Under the pieces are notes generated by a model. That model saw only the letters and a list, made by a program, of their open reading frames with translations. It was not told the origin of the DNA and did no database searches. Shown in pieces: positions 17,417 through 26,205 of a DNA stretch of 64,000 nucleotides. This stretch comes from Maridesulfovibrio sp. (GTDB lineage Bacteria; Desulfobacterota; Desulfovibrionia; Desulfovibrionales; Desulfovibrionaceae). The DNA lies in contig NZ_OY787459.1 in the NCBI RefSeq assembly GCF_963678865.1, forward strand, positions 3,483,501-3,547,500, given 5' to 3'. A program made the position numbers and the translations under genes. Numbering within the stretch: position 1 is the stretch's first letter; each line of letters starts with the position of its first letter.

Positions 17417-17706
17417 TTTTGCCGCTCGAGGTATTTTGGGGGGAAGCTGGTTTGTCGTAATCTCTATTTTATAGTTTCTCTCCCATTCCGCTTTACATTT
17501 ACCCCATAATAAGTCACTTACACCCACCTCGGCGTGACTGGACGCATGCAAAGATCATATTCTTATTATCCGGAAATCAGCTTCGCTTTTCGAAGCCCTT
17601 ATCCCCTACGTCCCAGAGATTATTAAGTATTCGGAAATTAATTCCGCAGCACGGTAGCCGTCACGCGCAGCCGTCAGACATAGTCCTTTCACCACTGGAT
17701 ATATTT
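17417..17706. other. Intergenic region between the AT-rich gene and the helicase
   Basis: No coding frame is convincing. It contains GCTTCGCTTTTCGAAGC (17582-17598), a small hairpin, and ATTCCGCAGCAC (17641-17652), an inverted match to the ahcY terminator right arm. It probably holds the helicase promoter and leader and the right junction of the inserted AT-rich gene. Confidence 0.4.
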
Positions 17707-19167
17707 GTGAGTTTTAAACAATTTTCTTTTGACCGGCGTATTCTGGCCGGAATCAATGCTTGCGGCTATGAAAAGCCGACCCCCATTCAGGAAAAAGCCA
17801 TCCCCGAAGTGCTCAAAGGGCGCGATGTAATGGGGTTGGCCCAGACCGGAACCGGTAAAACAGCAGCCTTTGCACTGCCCATAATGCAGCGGTTGCTGGA
17901 GAACAAAATTTCCGGTCAGGGACCGATCCGAGTGCTCGTACTCGCACCGACCCGCGAGCTTGCCTTGCAGATTCATGAGAATTTTATGGAGCTTGGCGTA
18001 GAGGCTGGAATTAGAAGTTCCGCTGTTTTCGGCGGAGTGGGTGCCATGCCCCAGATTCAGGCGGCACGGCGCTCTTCCATTGTTGTTGCCTGTCCCGGAC
18101 GTTTGCTGGACTTGATGAATCAGGATGTAATCAAACTTGATATGGTGGACACCCTTGTGCTGGACGAGGCCGACCGCATGCTGGATATGGGCTTCCTGCC
18201 GGATATCCGCAGGATCATGTCCAAATTGCCCAAACGTCGCCAGAATTTACTTTTTTCTGCGACCATGCCCAATGATATCCGCGACCTTGCGGATAAAATT
18301 CTTTATCGCCCGGCAACGGTGCAGGTGGCGAATACTGCTCCGGCCAAGACTGTGGAGCATGCATTTTATCCGGTCAGTCAGCATTTGAAGAACGGCCTGT
18401 TGTTCAAGGTACTTGCTGAAACTGATTATGACAGCCTGCTCATTTTTACCAGAACCAAGCACAAGGCTAAGAATCTTTCCCGCAGATTGGTTGCTCGTGG
18501 GCATAAGGCAACATTTCTGCAGGGGAATATGAGCCAGAACCAGCGGCAGCGTTCCTTGGACGGATTTCGGGACGGGACATTCAAAGTTATGGTGGCAACC
18601 GATATTGCCGCGCGCGGTATTGATTGCGACCGCATAACCCATGTTATCAACCTCGATATTCCCGATACCGCCGAGACTTATACCCATCGCATAGGCAGGA
18701 CCGGACGGGCAGGGCGCAGCGGCAGTGCTTTTACTTTCGTTACCCGCGATGATCTGCGTCTGATGCGCGAGATTGAAAAAGCTGTTGGCTATCCCATTGA
18801 GCACCGCACTCTGGAAGATTTTGATTACGATAAACCCAACACCCATCCTGATACAGATAAAGGGTACAGCCGCAAACCCGCCGCAGCTCGCAAACCTGAG
18901 GGGGGCCGTAAGCCGGGGAGAGGCCGCAAACCTGCTGAAGCCGGCAGTGTTGATGATGCCCGTAATGCAGGGGAAGGCCGCAAGCAAGGCGGTAGACGCA
19001 AACCGGGGAGCGGACCTGCAAAACATTCAGATGAAAGGCGTGATTCCCGCCCCGTCAATAAGCGTAAACCCGGCAGCTCCAAGAACAGTGATGATGAAGG
19101 TGTAAAACGCAAAACAGGTCGGCCTTCAAGAAAACGCCGCCGTCCATCACGTTTTTCTAAAGTATAA
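17707..19167 (+). CDS. DEAD-box RNA helicase, RhlE-like
   Basis: 486 residues from a GTG start. The helicase core (residues 1-375) has the Q motif with PTPIQEKAIPE, motif I AQTGTGKTAAF, Ia PTRELALQ, II DEADRMLDMG, III SAT and VI HRIGRTGRAG. The C-terminal 110 residues are a low-complexity basic tail with repeated RKP/GRKP units, typical of RNA-binding tails on RhlE/CsdA-type helicases. It likely unwinds structured RNA in ribosome assembly or cold adaptation. It lies upstream of an RRM protein, another RNA-chaperone-type gene, but 246 nt and an attenuator-like hairpin separate them. Confidence 0.93.
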   Translation: MSFKQFSFDRRILAGINACGYEKPTPIQEKAIPEVLKGRDVMGLAQTGTGKTAAFALPIMQRLLENKISGQGPIRVLVLAPTRELALQIHENFMELGVEAGIRSSAVFGGVGAMPQIQAARRSSIVVACPGRLLDLMNQDVIKLDMVDTLVLDEADRMLDMGFLPDIRRIMSKLPKRRQNLLFSATMPNDIRDLADKILYRPATVQVANTAPAKTVEHAFYPVSQHLKNGLLFKVLAETDYDSLLIFTRTKHKAKNLSRRLVARGHKATFLQGNMSQNQRQRSLDGFRDGTFKVMVATDIAARGIDCDRITHVINLDIPDTAETYTHRIGRTGRAGRSGSAFTFVTRDDLRLMREIEKAVGYPIEHRTLEDFDYDKPNTHPDTDKGYSRKPAAARKPEGGRKPGRGRKPAEAGSVDDARNAGEGRKQGGRRKPGSGPAKHSDERRDSRPVNKRKPGSSKNSDDEGVKRKTGRPSRKRRRPSRFSKV

Positions 19168-19327
19168 TCAGCAGTTTTTTTATCGACGCTGAGATTGTTT
19201 ATATGGAAATAATTTATTTTTGAAATATTTCCCTTGACTTTTATAGGGAAGTAGTCAAACAGTGTATTCAGTCGCCAGCGGCCTCTGCGAAGGAAGTTGG
19301 TTTTAGTTCGAACAGGTATATCAAGGA

Positions 19328-19361
19328 GCAGTGTACGCATCTTGTGCGCTGCCCTTTTTTT
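19328..19361 (+). terminator. Attenuator-like hairpin in the leader of the RRM gene
   Basis: GCAGTGTAC (19328-19336) pairs with GTGCGCTGC (19344-19352) with two G-U pairs, followed by CC and T7. It lies about 50 nt upstream of the RRM start and 160 nt downstream of the helicase stop. It may end helicase transcripts, or act as a temperature-sensitive leader terminator for the RRM gene. Confidence 0.6.
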
Positions 19362-19413
19362 GTACCTGACGCATTTGCGTGAAAGTTTTTTACATTTTTT
19401 AGGAGAATTTTTA

Positions 19414-19677
19414 ATGTCCAAGAACATCTATGTCGGTAACCTGCCCTGGTCTGCAACTGAAGACGAAGTCCGCGCTGCTTTCGAAGCTTACGGTGAAGTT
19501 GTATCTGTTAAACTCATCGAAGACAGAGAAACCGGTCGTCCCCGTGGTTTCGGTTTTGTTGAAATGGAAGACGCTGGCGCAATGGATGCTATCGACAATC
19601 TGGATGGTAAAGACTTCGGCGGCCGTAACCTTAAGGTTAACGAAGCGAAGCCCCGCGCACCTCGCCCCCGCTGGTAG
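19414..19677 (+). CDS. Small RRM-domain RNA-binding protein
   Basis: 87 residues, a single RNA-recognition motif. RNP2 is IYVGNL at residues 4-9 and RNP1 is RGFGFVEM near 44-51, both with the expected aromatic residues. It ends in a short basic tail (KPRAPRPRW). The start at 19414 has AGGAG 8 nt upstream; longer frames lack a site. Such stand-alone RRM proteins resemble the cold-inducible Rbp proteins of cyanobacteria and are RNA chaperones or stability factors. Codon use is highly biased, suggesting abundance. It is a single gene with its own long leader and terminator. Confidence 0.92.
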   Translation: MSKNIYVGNLPWSATEDEVRAAFEAYGEVVSVKLIEDRETGRPRGFGFVEMEDAGAMDAIDNLDGKDFGGRNLKVNEAKPRAPRPRW

Positions 19678-19703
19678 TCAATATATAGTTTGACTGTCTT
19701 TTC

Positions 19704-19739
19704 GGCCCGCTTTCATTTTGAAGGCGGGCCTTTTGTGTT
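19704..19739 (+). terminator. Terminator of the RRM gene
   Basis: GGCCCGCTTTC (19704-19714) pairs with GAAGGCGGGCC (19720-19730), then TTTTGTGTTTT. Confidence 0.88.
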
Positions 19740-19824
19740 TTCAGTTGGTTCTCATTTCGCTATAAAAGCAACGGTTTCTTAATTAGCTATCCCCAGCCGG
19801 CCTTTATTACCGGAGATTTATCTT

Positions 19825-20820
19825 ATGTTGCGCAAGCTTGTTTTTCTTATTTGTTTATTGATTTCCCCTTCCATGGTTATGGCTCAGCCTTTTCATGTGC
19901 GGACTTCTTCTTTTGTTCCCATGGAGTCCGAGACTATTTTTGATGGTAAATATCTCACCGACGGTAATGCCACTACCGGTTGGATAGAAAATAGTGGAGG
20001 CAGCGGAACAGGAGAGTGGCTGCACTTTTTTTTCCCGGCACAGGTTATCGTGGATTCAGTGCAGATTGTGAACGGCGGGGAGGGCAGCAAAGTGGGTAAG
20101 GTCGCCCGTATCAAGGATGTTTCAGTTTCATTTTCCGGCGGGCAGCGGCAGGAGTTTACCCTTGTGGATTCAGACCAGAAACAGCAGCCCAGAATTCGTA
20201 AGTTTCCTACCAACAGTCTCGGTTTGAATATTAATTCTGTTTATAAGCAGAAGGATGTGAAACATGCCGGATTTGCCGAGGTATATATCAAGTACCATCG
20301 TATAACCCCGGAAGAGGTGGCAGCTGTTACGGCTTCAAAAAAGGCAAATGTAACAGGAGTTGCCAGCGGGGAGGCGGTAATTGTCAAACCTCGTAAAATG
20401 AGCGTGGAAGAGAAAAAAGTACTTTATGAGAAGATGAGTGCGCTTGAGAAGAAGCAGGCCGTGCTCGATGAAATGAAGGTCTTTTTCGATAAATTTTATA
20501 CCAATTTTGTCACCATGAATGAAGAGTATCCGCGCATGTATACTCAGGATAAATTTTTGTTAGAAAGTTCCACCTTTGAAAATTTCCGGGCAATGCTTGA
20601 GAAACGAAAGGTGCTCGATAAATACAAGAGTGCGGTGGTATCCACTTCCGGATTGCGTTTCAGTATTCGTACCTTGACTCCTACACAAGTGGAGCTTTGG
20701 GTTAAAGGTGATTATACCGTCATTTACGATATGCAGTCGCACCAGATTACGGAAAATGCCCTGTTTCATTTGAAAAAAGAATACGGGGAATGGAAAGTGA
20801 ACAGTAAGACCGAGTTTTAA
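19825..20820 (+). CDS. Exported protein with NADase-type glycan-binding (discoidin-like) domain and NTF2-like end
   Basis: 331 residues. Residues 1-21 are a signal peptide ending MVMAQ. Residues about 25-155 form a discoidin-like beta domain with the signature LTDGNATTGWIE and VDSVQIVNGG, as in the glycan-binding domain found with secreted NAD glycohydrolases. A short charged helical stretch (about 190-225, KKVLYEKMSALEKKQAVLDEM) leads to an NTF2-like alpha+beta end (about 226-331) finishing with EYGEWKVNSKTEF. No NADase catalytic domain is present, so it is probably a periplasmic or cell-surface sugar-binding or scaffolding protein. It stands alone between two terminators. Confidence 0.72.
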   Translation: MLRKLVFLICLLISPSMVMAQPFHVRTSSFVPMESETIFDGKYLTDGNATTGWIENSGGSGTGEWLHFFFPAQVIVDSVQIVNGGEGSKVGKVARIKDVSVSFSGGQRQEFTLVDSDQKQQPRIRKFPTNSLGLNINSVYKQKDVKHAGFAEVYIKYHRITPEEVAAVTASKKANVTGVASGEAVIVKPRKMSVEEKKVLYEKMSALEKKQAVLDEMKVFFDKFYTNFVTMNEEYPRMYTQDKFLLESSTFENFRAMLEKRKVLDKYKSAVVSTSGLRFSIRTLTPTQVELWVKGDYTVIYDMQSHQITENALFHLKKEYGEWKVNSKTEF

Positions 20821-20824
20821 AAAA

Positions 20825-20857
20825 CGGGGGATGATCTCAGATCATCCCCCGCTTTTT
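20825..20857 (+). terminator. Terminator after the glycan-binding-type protein
   Basis: CGGGGGATGAT (20825-20835) pairs with ATCATCCCCCG (20841-20851), then CTTTTTT. It follows the stop codon by 4 nt. Confidence 0.92.
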
Positions 20858-20944
20858 TGTTGTATTTATAGAAGTCATGCAGGAGCATTCTGCTCTAGTC
20901 TTAAGTGTATGGTTGAACTGGATCTGTATAAGTCCCGAAGATAT

Positions 20945-22168
20945 CTATCTGGTTTGATGGGTCCAGTATTCAACATCCGGGCTGATATGCAGCAGGCCGA
21001 ATTCCTGCCCCAGTTCAATGAGCAGTACTGCGGCGAAACAGACAATGAGCACCATGCCTGAATATTTTCGTATGGAACCCTCTGGGGAATATTTCCAGAC
21101 AATCAGTCCGGGAAGGATGCCGAAGATAATGCATTCGCCCACTCCGCCGACGAGGTTGATCGCAATAAGGAAAATATCGGGATAGACCAGTCCGACCAGC
21201 AGTGGGGGAATGAACGACAGGCTCCAGATAACGATTCTATTCTCAATGCCGAAATTGCTTGATGCAAGATCGCGCATAAAACTCATAAGCGCGGTTCCGT
21301 TAGCCATGAATGATGTGGAGATGGCTGCAACGGCGAAAATGAGAGCTGCATATGTAAATGCGGGGGTCTGGAGCAGTTGTTCCAGCGGAATTGTTGCCGG
21401 GTCGTTTTTGCCGAAGGCGGTAATCAGGTCGATATGGGTTTCAGGATTGGAAAGCGGCACTGCGCCGAGAACCACCAGAAGCCATGCCAGATTCATGACC
21501 AGTCCGATGGTGGTGCCGCCGATTATGGCGGTGCGGATTTTTGTACGGTCATGGCCCAGCGAACGACATATGCTGGGAATGATGTTATGGAAATGAAAGG
21601 CCATAAGCAGCACCGGCAGTCCAGCCGGAATATATGTCCAGTCAAATTTTTCGAGGTTGACTGCGCTTACGTCGGGAACGACCATGAAAACCAGAGCCCC
21701 GAAAGTAATCCACATTGCAATTACCATATAGAGGGTGCATTTTTCCATCAACTTCATGCCGAAAGAGGTCATTCCGGTCACCATCAAAAAATATAGGAAC
21801 ATGACTACCGGCTTGGAAAGTGTAGTCTGCAGGCTCATGATGATGGCGGAAATGCCGCAGAGATATGCAACGAGGACGCCGTAAAGAATGATCAGGTTGG
21901 CGACAATGGTTACCCATTTTCCGGCATTACCCAGTTCGTCATGGAAGAATGTCGGTAAATCGGCATTTTCACTGGTGGTCAGGCTTTTCTGCTCCGAGTA
22001 AATCAGGGCGGTGTAGGTCATGAGCACCCACATGAGCAGTGTGGCGGCGATGGAGGGATAAAATCCTGCTGCGCAGAGGTTTACAGGCAGGGCGAGAATG
22101 CCGGCACCGAGCATGTTCCCGACAACAACGAACATCATGGACAGGGTGGATGCTTGTTTTTCCTGCAT
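20945..22168 (-). CDS. HAAAP-family amino acid permease (aromatic-type)
   Basis: 407 residues with about 11 membrane segments. The N-terminal VVVGNMLGAGILALPVNLCAAGF is the conserved GxxIGxGxLaLP helix of the hydroxy/aromatic amino acid permeases (TyrP, Mtr, SdaC), which are proton symporters in the inner membrane. It lies downstream of aspA but a strong terminator separates them, and it has its own AGGAGA site. Tyr/Trp uptake is the usual role for the closest members, but the substrate cannot be fixed from sequence. Read-through from aspA would hint at acidic or hydroxy amino acids instead. Confidence 0.85.
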   Translation of the reverse strand: MQEKQASTLSMMFVVVGNMLGAGILALPVNLCAAGFYPSIAATLLMWVLMTYTALIYSEQKSLTTSENADLPTFFHDELGNAGKWVTIVANLIILYGVLVAYLCGISAIIMSLQTTLSKPVVMFLYFLMVTGMTSFGMKLMEKCTLYMVIAMWITFGALVFMVVPDVSAVNLEKFDWTYIPAGLPVLLMAFHFHNIIPSICRSLGHDRTKIRTAIIGGTTIGLVMNLAWLLVVLGAVPLSNPETHIDLITAFGKNDPATIPLEQLLQTPAFTYAALIFAVAAISTSFMANGTALMSFMRDLASSNFGIENRIVIWSLSFIPPLLVGLVYPDIFLIAINLVGGVGECIIFGILPGLIVWKYSPEGSIRKYSGMVLIVCFAAVLLIELGQEFGLLHISPDVEYWTHQTR

Positions 22169-22196
22169 TATTCGTATCTCCTGTTGAATATCAGTT

Positions 22197-22235
22197 GAAA
22201 AAAAAGCCCGCAGAGCAGAAGCTTTGCGGGCTTTA
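22197..22235 (-). terminator. Terminator after aspA
   Basis: On the minus strand AAAGCCCGCA (22226-22235) pairs with TGCGGGCTTT (22204-22213), extended by inner AGC/GCT pairs, and is followed by T8. It separates aspA from the permease start at 22168. Confidence 0.88.
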
Positions 22236-22243
22236 TGGTATTT

Positions 22244-23662
22244 TTACTTGTTGGTTTCAATTAGGCTCAGGGGATGGGTGTGGACCATGGCCTCAGGTGA
22301 AAGTGCTTTATCCAGATCTTCTTTGGACATGTAGCCTTTCTCAATGACAATGTCATACACCGAGCGTCCAGACTTGAGGGCCTCGTTTGCGACTTCGGTT
22401 GATTTTTCGTAACCGATGTAAGGATTGAGTGCGGTAACCAGTCCGATGCTGTTTTCCACATAACCGCGGCAGACATCTTCATTGGCGGTTATTCCGGAGA
22501 TGCAGCGGTCGGCCAGAGTGCGAAAACCCCGGCGCATAATTGTCAGGGAATTTAGCAGGCTGGCGGAGATTACCGGTTCCATGACGTTAAGCTCCAGCTG
22601 TCCTGCTTCGGCGGCCATGCTGACGGTTACATCGCTGCCGATGACCGTGAAGGCAATCTGGTTGACCACTTCCGGGATGATGGGGTTGACCTTGCCGGGC
22701 ATGATTGAAGAACCCGGAGCCATGCGCGGCAGGTTGATTTCATTGAGCCCGCACCTCGGTCCTGAAGAGAGCAGACGCAGGTCATTGCATATTTTGGAAA
22801 TTTTAACGGCCACGCGTTTGAGTACGCCGGAGAGTTGCACATAGGCTCCGGTATCCTGAGTGGCTTCTACAAGATCCGGGGCCAGCTCAAGATCGAATCC
22901 GCTGATTTCTTTAAGCTTCTCAGTGACAATCTGGGCATATTTGGGCGGTGCGTTTAATCCGGTGCCGATGGCTGTTCCGCCCATGTTGATTTCACATATC
23001 AGGGCCTTTGCTTCACGTACCCGTTCAATATCTTCCCCGACCATGACCCCGTAGGAAGTGAATTCCTGCCCAAGAGTCATGGGCACTGCATCCTGCAGCT
23101 GGGTGCGGCCCATTTTCAGGATATGGGAAAATTCCTTGCCCTTTGCTGCAAAACTTTCCTGCAGGTACTCCATGGATTCAATGAGCTGGTCCATCTTGGC
23201 AAGCAGGCTCAGCCTTAGGCAGGTGGGGTACACGTCATTGGTGGACTGGGCCATGTTGACGTGGATGTTGGGGTGCAGATTGTCGTATTCACCGCGTTTG
23301 AAGCCTAAATGTTCAAGCCCGATGTTGGCGATGACCTCGTTGGCGTTCATGTTGGTAGATGTTCCGGCTCCGCCCTGAATGATGTCTACAACAAATTGAT
23401 CATGGTACTTGTCGGCCAGCAGCTCTTCGCAGGCAAAGACAATAGCTTTTGTCTTTTCATCATCAAGTTTACCCAGCTCATTGTTGGTCAGTGCTGCGGC
23501 TTTTTTGATCTGGGCCAGTGAATAAATGATATGCGGGTAATGGGAAATGGGTATCCCGGTGATGCGGAAATTTTCGGATGCCCGCATGGTTTGGGCTCCG
23601 TAGAGGGCGTCTTCCGGAACTTCCTTTGGGCCAATACAATCGTGCTCATTACGGAATTTCAT
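22244..23662 (-). CDS. aspA: Aspartate ammonia-lyase
   Basis: 472 residues from ATG 23662 with GGAG upstream; the in-frame TTG at 23674 overlaps that site. The aspartase/fumarase superfamily signature GSSIMPGKVNP is present near residue 320, with QGGAGTSTNMNANEV (near 100) and the S-T-N substrate motif AQSTNDVYP (near 140). The N-terminus (RNEHDCIGPKEVPEDALYG) is aspartase-like rather than fumarase-like. It deaminates L-aspartate to fumarate in the cytoplasm, feeding fumarate reduction or ammonium supply. It is followed by a terminator and an amino acid permease that may bring in substrate. Confidence 0.92.
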   Translation of the reverse strand: MKFRNEHDCIGPKEVPEDALYGAQTMRASENFRITGIPISHYPHIIYSLAQIKKAAALTNNELGKLDDEKTKAIVFACEELLADKYHDQFVVDIIQGGAGTSTNMNANEVIANIGLEHLGFKRGEYDNLHPNIHVNMAQSTNDVYPTCLRLSLLAKMDQLIESMEYLQESFAAKGKEFSHILKMGRTQLQDAVPMTLGQEFTSYGVMVGEDIERVREAKALICEINMGGTAIGTGLNAPPKYAQIVTEKLKEISGFDLELAPDLVEATQDTGAYVQLSGVLKRVAVKISKICNDLRLLSSGPRCGLNEINLPRMAPGSSIMPGKVNPIIPEVVNQIAFTVIGSDVTVSMAAEAGQLELNVMEPVISASLLNSLTIMRRGFRTLADRCISGITANEDVCRGYVENSIGLVTALNPYIGYEKSTEVANEALKSGRSVYDIVIEKGYMSKEDLDKALSPEAMVHTHPLSLIETNK

Positions 23663-23847
23663 TTCTTTCTCCAAAGAATTCTAATTTGTTTCTACGGGGG
23701 AGAAAGTACCGGATAAAAGGCGGCACAGTATCACCCCGTGTGTATGTTTTAACATATCGTCATAGGGGGTCAATATAACTATATGAAATCTTTGTTTACC
23801 CAGTCAGTAACAGGAAATATCCCTTTTTTGTGAAATCTGTATTCAGC

Positions 23848-26142
23848 TTAAAACGAGAATCCGTTTTTGCCCCGGCTTTTGGCCTTGTACATGGCTTCAT
23901 CGGCAATGCGGATCAGTCGGTCCTTATCCTCACTGTGGTCCGGGAAGACACTGATGCCGATGCTGACTCCTATTCTGTAGACTTTTTCACCTAAATAAAA
24001 GGGCGCACGCATGGAATCGATGATGCGTTGGGCAACCACTTCGATTTCATTGTGTGTTCCCACGTCCTGCAGGATAAAGATGAATTCATCGCCGCCGATG
24101 CGCGAGAGGGTGTCGCTGGTACGCAGGCAGTCGCTGAATCTTCCGGAAATTTCTTTGAGTACGGAGTCTCCGGCCATGTGCCCCAATTCATCATTGACCT
24201 GTTTGAAATTATCAAGGTCGGCGTAGAGTATTGCAACTTTCAGACGGTTGCGGTTTGCGTGTGAAAGAGCCTGTCTGAGGCGGTCGTCAAAGAGAACCCG
24301 GTTCGGTAATCCGGTCAGGTTGTCGAACATAGCCAGACGGCGCATAGTTTCCTCATGCTCCTTGCGTTCGGAGATATCCATGAGAAATCCATCTATACGC
24401 ATAATATTGCCGTCTTGATCCTTGATGGCCATGATGGATTCGCTGGCCCAGAAAGTGGTTCCGTCCCTGCGTTTGTGTCTGGACTCGAAGTTGTCTGTGT
24501 GACCGAATTTGTCAAGGATGGTTAAAAGCCGGTTCCTTTCTCCTGAGACAACGTAACAGTCTTTTGAAATGTTCGAGATGTCTTTAATGAATTTTTCAGG
24601 GGAATCGTATCCGTAATATGAAGCCATCTGGCTGTTGACACTGATAAATTTCCCCTGCGGGGTGCTTTGGAAGATTCCCAGCGGTGCAGCGGTTATCAGT
24701 GCGCTGTAGTCTTCTTCCGCCTGACGCAGAGCTTTCTCTTCGTTTTTGCGGTCCGTAATATCAAGTATGAATCCGACCAGACCTCCTTCTTCCGGAAGTT
24801 GGGTTCCTTTTTCATAAACCCAGCGTTCATTACCGTCACTGCAGATTATACGGTATTCGTATTCAAAAGAGCGGTTGCTGCCCAGAGCCGTGCTGATCTC
24901 ATTTATCAGTCCTGTACGGTCATCCGGGTGGACGAGATCATAATACATGCTTTTGCCGCCTTTCATGAAGTCTGCTGCATCGTATCCAGTAACCTTGGAA
25001 ACTTTGGAACTGATATAATGCATTTCATAGGGGTAGCTTACGTCGCATTTATAGATAATCCCCGGTGCATTACCGGCAATTGCTTCAAACAAATTATCCT
25101 TGTTTCGCAGTTCTCTGTTCCGGTGAATAAGGATTTGCTGGGCTCTGTGGTGGTAATAAAAGAAAACTATTGCGAAAAAAAGCAGTAGTATAAAGACCAG
25201 CATTGCGGCACGTATCGCCCGTGCTGATGCCATGGAACTCGTGGCATCTGTTTCCGGAGCTGAAATAGCAACAATAAGCCTCATTTCACCAAGTTTGGCT
25301 GTGTGCCAGGCAACCAGTTTGCGTTCAACATATTTGTCGCGGGTTACAGTAAACGAGTATTCCCCTGTCCCGTATAATTCGTGCAACATACGGGAGTCTA
25401 TTTTGACCAGCTCCTGATAGCCTTTGTGAAGATCAAAGATGTTTTTGCCCAGTATCTGTGTTTCCTGGTCGAAAACAACAGTCCCGGAACCGTCAACAAT
25501 GTACCCGGAGCCGAATTTACCAAGCTGCAGCGGTGCTATGTATTTATCGGTGAGCTTGTCCAGATCAATAACAACAGTTAACATTCCGGCAAATTGGTCG
25601 TTACTCAAGACCGGCATGACCAGCCCGGCCAGACGCACTTTCTCATTAATAACCGGTTTTGGGGTAATGAAACCGGTGCGCATGCCGGAAACAGCGGAGA
25701 AATATTTTTCAGCCCAGGCCTTTGCTAAGTACTGGGCCTGCATCAGTTTCGGTGAATTGATTTCAGAAGTCAGCGGCTCTTTGTGGGGAGAGGTATGAAA
25801 GCTCAGCAGAAAGAGTGAGGAGAGATTATTTTGTTTAATTTTGAACAGACGTTTAATGGATTCAGCTGAACGTTTTCCGGTAATGAAATCAACCAGAGAA
25901 TATTTTGCCAGTGTAGCAGATTTGTCAATCAGACTGTCCAGCTTGTCTTCCAGAGCGGTAGCAACAAGTCTTGCCTGCATGGCTTGTTGCTCATTGAAGA
26001 TCCTCTCCTGATCGTGGATGGACATGGTGTCCAGCCTGATGCAGAGGTAGCTGGCAACTCCCAGAATTGTGATCAGGGGAATAATCAGCTTGAGAGGAAT
26101 CCATCTGCTGAAGAAGAATTTTGTCTTGTCTGAGAGATTCAA
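23848..26142 (-). CDS. Membrane diguanylate cyclase: Cache, two PAS, GGDEF
   Basis: 764 residues. A membrane helix near residues 15-33 and a second near 305-328 flank a periplasmic Cache-type sensor (about 34-304). Two PAS domains with PAC tails follow (about 350-470 and 475-600). The GGDEF domain ends the protein with RIGGDEFIF near 690, and RxxD (RTSD) five residues before it is a product-inhibition I-site. It is therefore likely an active, feedback-controlled c-di-GMP synthase responding to an extracellular ligand. A c-di-GMP phosphodiesterase gene lies about 1 kb upstream, across rarD. Confidence 0.92.
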   Translation of the reverse strand: MNLSDKTKFFFSRWIPLKLIIPLITILGVASYLCIRLDTMSIHDQERIFNEQQAMQARLVATALEDKLDSLIDKSATLAKYSLVDFITGKRSAESIKRLFKIKQNNLSSLFLLSFHTSPHKEPLTSEINSPKLMQAQYLAKAWAEKYFSAVSGMRTGFITPKPVINEKVRLAGLVMPVLSNDQFAGMLTVVIDLDKLTDKYIAPLQLGKFGSGYIVDGSGTVVFDQETQILGKNIFDLHKGYQELVKIDSRMLHELYGTGEYSFTVTRDKYVERKLVAWHTAKLGEMRLIVAISAPETDATSSMASARAIRAAMLVFILLLFFAIVFFYYHHRAQQILIHRNRELRNKDNLFEAIAGNAPGIIYKCDVSYPYEMHYISSKVSKVTGYDAADFMKGGKSMYYDLVHPDDRTGLINEISTALGSNRSFEYEYRIICSDGNERWVYEKGTQLPEEGGLVGFILDITDRKNEEKALRQAEEDYSALITAAPLGIFQSTPQGKFISVNSQMASYYGYDSPEKFIKDISNISKDCYVVSGERNRLLTILDKFGHTDNFESRHKRRDGTTFWASESIMAIKDQDGNIMRIDGFLMDISERKEHEETMRRLAMFDNLTGLPNRVLFDDRLRQALSHANRNRLKVAILYADLDNFKQVNDELGHMAGDSVLKEISGRFSDCLRTSDTLSRIGGDEFIFILQDVGTHNEIEVVAQRIIDSMRAPFYLGEKVYRIGVSIGISVFPDHSEDKDRLIRIADEAMYKAKSRGKNGFSF

Positions 26143-26205
26143 ATTATGCTCCGGGCTGAATTTTCCAGCATATTATTTCTGTTTTTTCAGCTTAAATCAT
26201 TACGG

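Noticed and set aside
18740..19167. Repeats in the helicase tail as a CRISPR or DNA repeat array
   Set aside because: They are codon-level repeats of a basic RKP-rich protein tail, irregular in length and without spacers.
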